Shown: positions 32,433 through 37,456 of the stretch, piece by piece | How positions within the stretch are numbered: position 1 is the stretch's first letter | Layout: each line of letters opens with the position of its first letter | Origin: CALKGK01 sp964649515 | GTDB taxonomy: Bacteria > Bacteroidota > Bacteroidia > Flavobacteriales_D > Sanyastnellaceae | Length of the DNA: 37,456 bases | Assembly: GCA_964649515.1 (NCBI GenBank) | Contig: CAZYPV010000029.1 | Span: 1 to 37,456 of the forward strand | Direction: 5' to 3' | The notes under the pieces: generated by a model | Databases searched by the model: none | The model's input: the letters and a program-made list of their open reading frames with translations, nothing else | Told to the model about the DNA's origin: nothing | Position numbers and translations under genes: made by a program

Positions 32433-33775
32433 TTGAACAACTAAAAAAAGAGCTCGAAAAATCTCAGGTGTTGGCCGAAGGAGTGAGGGTTCTGGTGGCT
32501 TGCTCGGGTGGGGCTGATAGCACTGCGCTCTTGTATTTGATGCATCGTTTGGGTTATGCCGTAGAAGTAGCCCACGTCAATTACCAACTCCGCGGCGAAG
32601 CTTCCCAAAAGGCAGAAGATTATCTCGATGAGGTATGTAAAACACTCGACATTCCCTACCACATCAAACGCTTCGATACCCAACAACTGGCTTCAGAAGG
32701 GAAACGTGGAATTCAAGAACTCGCCCGCCAACTGCGCTATGCGTGGTTTGAAGATTTGTCCGAAAAACGGGGCATCCCATTTATCCTCACCGCACACCAC
32801 CAAGATGATTGTCTCGAATCATATGTGCATCATTTCCTTCGGGGCAATGGTTTGAGCGGTTTTGGATCTATTCCCGAGCGTCGGGGGAAGATCTTTCGTC
32901 CTTTGCTAAATTTCACTTCCAATGAATTACGCATTTATTTGAAAGACCTTGGGGTGGAATGGGTTGAAGATGAAAGCAATGCTGGTTTGGATTATACCCG
33001 AAATAAAATCCGACACCAACTTTTGCCTTTGATGTCTGAAATCCACGAAGGCTTCGAGCATAATTTTTTGCGCCAAATGGAGATGTTCAAAGAGCTCAAT
33101 CTCCTTTTGTCCGACTTCATGCAAAACCTTGGTCAGCGCGCCATTCGAACAGAAGCTTCCGGACTATTCATTGATCTCGAAGTTCTGGAGCAATTGAGCT
33201 TTAAACGTTTGCTCATCATGCACCTCGCTCCTCAGTTTGGCTTCGACCTAAAACGTACGAATGAATGGTTGAATTTGATCGATTCCCAAAATGGGAAAGC
33301 CATTTATAGTGGAAGTCATCGAGTGGTTCGTCAGCGAGGAAGTTTGCTCATTACTCCACTCCCGGAACGTTTGAAAGGGCCTTCTTTTCTTATTCACGAA
33401 GCCTTGGAGAACAAGCACTCAGAATTGGAATTGGAGATGAATTTCCTTGAGCTAACACCTCGTTTGCTGAAGGAGGTCAAGCAGAACCGGGATGAAAGTT
33501 GTGCTTATTTGGACGCCGATGCCTTGATTTTCCCCCTGTTGTATCGTCCTTGGGAACATGGAGATCGATTTCAACCTTTGGGGATGACCGGGAAACAGCT
33601 CCTTAGCGATTTTTTCACCCAGAAAAAAGTGAGTCAGATTGAAAAGGAGCGGGCCTATGTGCTTGAAAGTGGAGGGGAAATCGTGTGGGTAGCAGGACAT
33701 CGTATTGCCCACGGAGTAAGGTTGAAGGAAGGGAGCAAGCGCGTTTTGAAGCTCACGAAGAAAACCTCAGCGTAA
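32429..33775 (+). CDS. tilS: tRNA(Ile)-lysidine synthase
   Basis: Modifies C34 of the CAU-anticodon isoleucine tRNA to lysidine so that it reads AUA; essential in most bacteria. The 448-residue product has the PP-loop motif VACSGGADSTALLYL (Ser26-Ser31), the HVNYQLRGEAS block, FILTAHHQDDCLESYVHHFL with catalytic-region acidic residues, ESNAGLDYTRNKIRHQLLPL, and a C-terminal domain with RPWEHGDRFQPLGMTGKQLL and DFFTQKKV. The ATG at 32429 overlaps the pabB stop; a frame open further upstream lies within pabB. Length is normal for the full-length form. Confidence 0.95.
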   Translation: MIEQLKKELEKSQVLAEGVRVLVACSGGADSTALLYLMHRLGYAVEVAHVNYQLRGEASQKAEDYLDEVCKTLDIPYHIKRFDTQQLASEGKRGIQELARQLRYAWFEDLSEKRGIPFILTAHHQDDCLESYVHHFLRGNGLSGFGSIPERRGKIFRPLLNFTSNELRIYLKDLGVEWVEDESNAGLDYTRNKIRHQLLPLMSEIHEGFEHNFLRQMEMFKELNLLLSDFMQNLGQRAIRTEASGLFIDLEVLEQLSFKRLLIMHLAPQFGFDLKRTNEWLNLIDSQNGKAIYSGSHRVVRQRGSLLITPLPERLKGPSFLIHEALENKHSELELEMNFLELTPRLLKEVKQNRDESCAYLDADALIFPLLYRPWEHGDRFQPLGMTGKQLLSDFFTQKKVSQIEKERAYVLESGGEIVWVAGHRIAHGVRLKEGSKRVLKLTKKTSA

Positions 33776-33823
33776 CCTTTTGCTCACAAGTGTCGTTTTT
33801 GTACTCAACCTAACCAATAGAAA

Positions 33824-34120
33824 ATGACCCTTTTGACCCACGACGTGCACTACCCATCGCATCACCTTAAAAATTTTCAGTTCAAATTGGCTGAACCCAT
33901 GCCTCATCCCGCCGTGGAGTTGAAACGGAGAGCTGAATTGTATAAGGCGGCTTTGCACAGCTCACTGTACCAAACACGTGTTGAATTATGGATTCAAGGT
34001 GTTAATGATTGCATCAAGGTCTTGGCCAGGATTGAAGCCATGAGTCAAAAAGACGTCCTTCTCGAATGCGGTACGGGAGTTCCCTGTTCGTCCATCATTC
34101 AAATTCGGATTCCACGTTAA
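33824..34120 (+). CDS. Small conserved-looking protein, 98 residues
   Basis: ATG at 33824 follows an A-rich stretch (ACCAATAGAAA). The basic N-terminal half ends in a helix (ELKRRAELYKAALHSSLYQT) and the C-terminal half alternates strands: VELWIQGVNDCIKVLARIEA, then MSQKDVLLECGTGVPCSSII and a closing QIRIPR. That C-terminal pattern (a variant of a VETTVWA-type strand followed by VLLKxGxxIPxxxI) recalls a small uncharacterised Bacteroidota family that I know only as hypothetical. It has no signal peptide. It lies alone, 48 bases after tilS and 39 bases before the transporter start. A competing minus-strand frame at 33986-34201 looks like a shadow. Confidence 0.62.
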   Translation: MTLLTHDVHYPSHHLKNFQFKLAEPMPHPAVELKRRAELYKAALHSSLYQTRVELWIQGVNDCIKVLARIEAMSQKDVLLECGTGVPCSSIIQIRIPR

Positions 34121-34159
34121 AATGAGCCGTACTTTCTTGGCTTGTTGTATCTTCAAACT

Positions 34160-34870
34160 GTGAAACTTCAGAGCGAACGAGACCGAAATCATGCCCTCCA
34201 ACTTTACCTTATTTTAGGTGCCCTCTTTGTGGCGAGTTTGGTGACCTGCAACTTGATTTTCCGCAAATTTTTTGGAGTACTTCTTTTTGAAGGGAGTTTC
34301 CTGGAGTTGCGCTTGGAACAATCGGTTGGCCTACTCCCTTATCCCATCACTTTTTTGATCAGCGATTTGATTTCAGAGATTTTCGGCAGAAAACGCGCCA
34401 ATGAGGTGGTTTTTGCCGGATTGCTTTGCAGCATCTTTGTCTTGTTCATCGTTTTTGTGGCCGGCAATGCACCCGCTACCTCCTGGTCGTATGTGAGCGA
34501 TGTTGATTTTAACACGGTGTTCGGACAAACGGGTTTGGCGGTTGCCGCGAGCATGTGTGCTTATTTGATTGCCCAGTTCATCGACATTCGTATCTATCAC
34601 TTTTGGAAAAATTTAACACAGGGAAAAAAGCTCTGGCTTCGCAATAACTTTTCAACCATGAGCTCCCAAATGATTGATACCGCGGTGGTCCTTTTGCTCT
34701 TGTGCTCTAGCGGTGAAATTGCTTGGGAACGCTTTGTTCAACTCTTCACCATCGGTGTGCTGTTCAAGATCACCATTGCTGCATTAGACACTCCTTTAAT
34801 GTACCTTTGTACCTATTTGATTCGAAAACGCTTTGGACTGAAGCAAGGGGAAGAGATTTCCCTCGCTTAG
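34160..34870 (+). CDS. yhhQ: Queuosine precursor transporter, YhhQ/VUT family
   Basis: A 236-residue membrane protein of the VUT family; E. coli YhhQ imports 7-cyano/7-aminomethyl-7-deazaguanine for queuosine modification of tRNA. Helices are visible at about 12-32 (LYLILGALFVASLVTCNLIF), 50-70 (GLLPYPITFLISDLISEIFG), 75-98 (VVFAGLLCSIFVLFIVFVAG), 122-142, 165-190 and 200-228. The SDLISEIFGRKRANEVVFAG and FSTMSSQMIDTAVVLLL stretches are family signatures. The best start is GTG at 34160, which matches normal N-terminal length; TTG codons at 34142 and 34145 are possible but would add residues not typical. No clear promoter was found. Confidence 0.88.
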   Translation: MKLQSERDRNHALQLYLILGALFVASLVTCNLIFRKFFGVLLFEGSFLELRLEQSVGLLPYPITFLISDLISEIFGRKRANEVVFAGLLCSIFVLFIVFVAGNAPATSWSYVSDVDFNTVFGQTGLAVAASMCAYLIAQFIDIRIYHFWKNLTQGKKLWLRNNFSTMSSQMIDTAVVLLLLCSSGEIAWERFVQLFTIGVLFKITIAALDTPLMYLCTYLIRKRFGLKQGEEISLA

Positions 34871-34872
34871 GA

Positions 34873-34892
34873 ATCCAATCTATAAATTGGAT
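34873..34892. repeat. Inverted repeat ATCCAAT-N6-ATTGGAT before dsbD
   Basis: A perfect 7-bp inverted repeat with CTATAA between, just after the yhhQ stop and 54 bases before the dsbD ATG. No T-run follows, so it is not a typical terminator; it could be an operator or an mRNA hairpin. Confidence 0.5.
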
Positions 34893-34919
34893 GAAACTTC
34901 TGAAGCGCTTGAATAGTCT

Positions 34920-34927
34920 TATTTTCG
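34920..34927 (+). promoter_or_regulatory. Candidate -7 box for dsbD (TATTTTCG)
   Basis: TATTTTCG fits TAnnTTCG and ends 18 bases before the ATG at 34946. The upstream -33 TTG is not well placed. Confidence 0.35.
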
Positions 34928-34945
34928 AGATTCATTATTACACCT

Positions 34946-37456
34946 ATGAAAAAGATAAACATCACGTCGTCCATCCTTACTCTTGTATTGCTAGTTGGAT
35001 CTATTTTGCCAATGAGCGCACAGGTATTGGAGCCAGTAAAATGGAGTTTTAGTGGGAAGACGATGGAAAATGGCAACGTCCAACTTCTTATGGATTGTAA
35101 GATTGATGAAGGATGGCATGTTTATGCAACCTCGGTGAGCGACGATCCCGAGGCCTTTGGTCCTTTGCCAACAGAAGTGCTTTGGCAGGAGAATGATGAC
35201 TTTGCTATTCTTGGAAAGCTTCAAGAAGGAGAGTACATTACGCACTATGATCCCAACTTCGAAATGGATTTGAATTATTTTGAGGATGAGGCTTTTTTCA
35301 CTCAAATGATTGAGGTAAAAGGTGCTCTACCGATGACCATCCAAGGGGAATTGAACTACATGGCTTGTGATGATGAAAAGTGCATTTTCCCAGATCCAAT
35401 TCCGTTGTTCATTACCGTTAAGGAAAATAGCAACGTAACAGTTTCCACCAGCGCCCCTGCAGCAGAGAGTCAGAATTCAGGGATTTATGAGCCGGCCACG
35501 TGGAGTTTTCAATCCGAAGACCTAGGCGACGGCAACTATGAAGTACAGATGATTTGTACCCTGGACGAAGGCTGGCACGTGTATTCTCAAACCTTGAGTT
35601 CAATGGAGGGTCCGCTGCCTACCATGTTTGTTTTTGAAGAACAAGAAGGAGTGTCTTTTCTGGGTGAAGTGACGGAAGGTGAACCCCACGTGGAATATGA
35701 CCCCAATTTCATGATGGACTTGGCTTACTTTGACAAGGAAGCTGTTTTCCGCCAAAAAGTGAGTGCGCAAGAGGCGAAAGTGTTGAAGGGAAGTGTTGAT
35801 TTCATGGTGTGTAACGATGAGCGCTGTCTTCCTCCTGAATTGATTGAATTTACTGTGGATTTGGCGTCAGGAAAAGGGCAACAACTCGGAATGGAAGATG
35901 GAGGAAACGAGCAGGTTATTTTGGACGAAAGTACCATCATCCCTGCTTTGCCCAAAGTAAATCTCGATCAACCAGCAAGCGATTGTGGTGGCGAGGTGAA
36001 GGACATCAAGAATACGTGGACGGTGTTTGTTTTCGGTTTCATTGGTGGGCTCTTGGCTTTGTTGACGCCTTGTGTATTCCCCATGATTCCCCTCACGGTT
36101 TCTTTTTTCACGAAAGGAAACCAAAGCCGTTCCAAGGGAATTGCCCAAGCTTTGCTCTATGGCTTCTTCATCTTTTTGATTTATGCTTTGTTGAGCGTTC
36201 CGTTCCACTTCGGAACAGAGCCAGAAGTCTTGAATGAAATTGCCACGGGGGTCACACTCAACATCATTTTCTTTGTGGTCTTTGTGGTTTTCGCGATTTC
36301 CTTTTTTGGGTTTTTTGAAATTCAATTGCCCACAGGAATGGTGAATAAAATTGACAGTGCGTCCAACGTGGGCGGCTTGATCGGGATTTTCCTCATGGCT
36401 TTGACTTTGGCCTTGGTATCCTTCAGTTGTACGGGACCGATTCTAGGAACCGTGCTCGGAAATGCTTTGAAAAACGGACCATGGCCCATCACTGCAGCCA
36501 TGAGTGGTTTTGGGATTGCTTTGGGATTGCCATTCGCCATTTTTGCCATGTTCCCCAGCATGATGAAGAGCCTTCCAAAATCTGGAGGTTGGTTGAACAG
36601 CGTGAAAGTGGTTCTTGGTTTCCTCGAGCTGGCTTTGGCCTTGAAATTCTTGAGTAATGCAGACTTGGTGAAGCAGTGGGGCATCATCCCAAGAGAGGCT
36701 TTCTTTCTCATTTGGACGATCATTTTCCTTGGGCTCGCATTGTATCTTTTCGGACTGATTAAATTCCCGCACGACAGCAAAAACAAGAAAGTGAGTCCGC
36801 TTGGAATCGGTTTTGGAACGCTCATCCTTGCCTTTGCCATTTACTTGGCGCCTGGTGTTTTGAGAAACAGTCCGTGGGACCACGATTTGTTGAGTGGATT
36901 CCCTCCTCCAACCTTCTATTCTTGGTATGATCAAGAAGCTGGATCAGACGATGAGAAGCACATGGCTGGACAAGACGGAAAACATCAAAACGACACCTTT
37001 CACCCGCCTTTCGATGATTTTGAAGCGGCGCGCGCAGAAGCAAAAGCAACAGGAAAACCCATCTTGATTGACTTTACCGGTTGGGCCTGTGTGAACTGCC
37101 GTAAGATGGAAGAAAGCGTGTGGACCGAACCCGTTGTTTTGGATAAATTGAGAAATGATTTTGTGGTGGTGTCGCTTTATGTGGATGACAGAACCGAACT
37201 CCCGGAAGATCAGCAAGGTGTTTTTGAATACGAGGTGAATGGGGAGACCAAGCAAAAGAACATCCGCACCATTGGAAACAAGTGGGCCACCTTTCAAACC
37301 AAGCTCTTCAACAACAACTCACAACCTTATTACGTGATGTTGAGTCCGGAAGGAGAACTCTTGGCCAACCCTGTAGGTTACACGCCCGATGTTCAGGAGT
37401 ACACCGACTATTTGGACTGCGGTATTCAAACCAATGCGAAAACCGCATCGAACTAA
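34946..37456 (+). CDS. dsbD: Thiol:disulfide interchange protein DsbD, with duplicated N-terminal domain
   Basis: Carries electrons from cytoplasmic thioredoxin across the inner membrane to periplasmic thiol proteins. The 836-residue protein has a signal peptide (about 1-26, ending MSAQ), then two copies of a DsbD-alpha-like domain at about 28-160 and 181-308. Each has a WSF strand, a DEGWHVY motif, YDPNF and a C-x4-C pair (Cys141/Cys146 and Cys289/Cys294). The eight-helix DsbD-beta domain (about 355-650) carries Cys376 (TPCVFPM) and Cys495 (SFSCTGP). A C-terminal thioredoxin-like domain has the CxxC pair in FTGWACVNCRKMEE (Cys715/Cys718). The stop coincides with the window end, so the gene is complete. 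The second N-terminal copy is unusual relative to E. coli DsbD. Confidence 0.94.
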   Translation: MKKINITSSILTLVLLVGSILPMSAQVLEPVKWSFSGKTMENGNVQLLMDCKIDEGWHVYATSVSDDPEAFGPLPTEVLWQENDDFAILGKLQEGEYITHYDPNFEMDLNYFEDEAFFTQMIEVKGALPMTIQGELNYMACDDEKCIFPDPIPLFITVKENSNVTVSTSAPAAESQNSGIYEPATWSFQSEDLGDGNYEVQMICTLDEGWHVYSQTLSSMEGPLPTMFVFEEQEGVSFLGEVTEGEPHVEYDPNFMMDLAYFDKEAVFRQKVSAQEAKVLKGSVDFMVCNDERCLPPELIEFTVDLASGKGQQLGMEDGGNEQVILDESTIIPALPKVNLDQPASDCGGEVKDIKNTWTVFVFGFIGGLLALLTPCVFPMIPLTVSFFTKGNQSRSKGIAQALLYGFFIFLIYALLSVPFHFGTEPEVLNEIATGVTLNIIFFVVFVVFAISFFGFFEIQLPTGMVNKIDSASNVGGLIGIFLMALTLALVSFSCTGPILGTVLGNALKNGPWPITAAMSGFGIALGLPFAIFAMFPSMMKSLPKSGGWLNSVKVVLGFLELALALKFLSNADLVKQWGIIPREAFFLIWTIIFLGLALYLFGLIKFPHDSKNKKVSPLGIGFGTLILAFAIYLAPGVLRNSPWDHDLLSGFPPPTFYSWYDQEAGSDDEKHMAGQDGKHQNDTFHPPFDDFEAARAEAKATGKPILIDFTGWACVNCRKMEESVWTEPVVLDKLRNDFVVVSLYVDDRTELPEDQQGVFEYEVNGETKQKNIRTIGNKWATFQTKLFNNNSQPYYVMLSPEGELLANPVGYTPDVQEYTDYLDCGIQTNAKTASN

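Noticed and set aside
1..37456. tRNA or rRNA genes, CRISPR arrays, insertion sequences or prophage
   Set aside because: Scanned for cloverleaf-like sequences, repeated spacers, transposase motifs and phage genes by eye; none seen. Small RNAs without ORFs could still be missed.

Overview
The window is from a member of the Bacteroidota, most likely a flavobacterial (Flavobacteriia-type) genome. The evidence is a protein with a type IX secretion (type B) C-terminal signal, the pdxJ/CBS/nadK/DUF6089/uppS/bamA/skp/skp/murI gene order typical of that phylum, start codons without Shine-Dalgarno sequences, and recurring upstream boxes of the Bacteroidota type TAnnTT(T/C)G. Except for a 100-N scaffold gap (9391-9490) and a decayed ATPase gene beside it, this is ordinary chromosomal core.

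Layout. Positions 1-9318 hold the conserved envelope/cofactor cluster: pdxJ (minus, cut by the window start), then on the plus strand a CBS-ACT protein, NAD kinase, a DUF6089 outer-membrane protein, undecaprenyl diphosphate synthase, BamA, two Skp/OmpH chaperones and glutamate racemase, then a convergent gamma-carbonic anhydrase. Positions 9391-15478 are looser: gap, DUF4143 ATPase pseudogene, arylamine N-acetyltransferase, PqiA-like membrane protein and a large secreted gliding-type protein, followed by a plus-strand lipoprotein. Positions 16204-19506 hold the most interesting locus: a promoter, two consecutive cysteine-codon leader peptides each followed by its own intrinsic terminator, and then a tight four-gene operon (cysteine synthase, JAMM protease, ubiquitin-like sulfur carrier, E1-rhodanese). 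Positions 19532-28335 are a minus-strand run (RND exporter, rfbA, polyprenyl synthase, a 128-residue unknown, sucA, sucB). Positions 28479-37456 are plus strand: lpdA, hemH, pabB, tilS, a small conserved-looking protein, a queuosine-precursor transporter and a DsbD with a duplicated N-terminal domain.

How it works together. The 16.2-19.4 kb locus reads as a self-regulated, protein-bound cysteine pathway. MoeZ (E1 + rhodanese) would activate and sulfurate the C-terminal Gly-Gly of CysO, CysM would add an aminoacrylate to make CysO-Cys, and the JAMM protease would release cysteine. It may also trim the Ser-Gln tail that follows Gly-Gly in the CysO precursor. The 5' leader carries two complete attenuators in series. 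In each, the strand just after or overlapping the end of the Cys-codon run can pair with the next terminator hairpin, so ribosomes stalled for lack of Cys-tRNA should allow read-through. The enzymes resemble the mycobacterial Mec/CysO/CysM system. I know of no description of tandem Cys attenuators controlling such an operon in Bacteroidota, but I could not search. The other genes are housekeeping: the 2-oxoglutarate dehydrogenase complex is covered by sucA/sucB and the nearby lpdA, and bamA/skp/uppS/murI serve envelope assembly.
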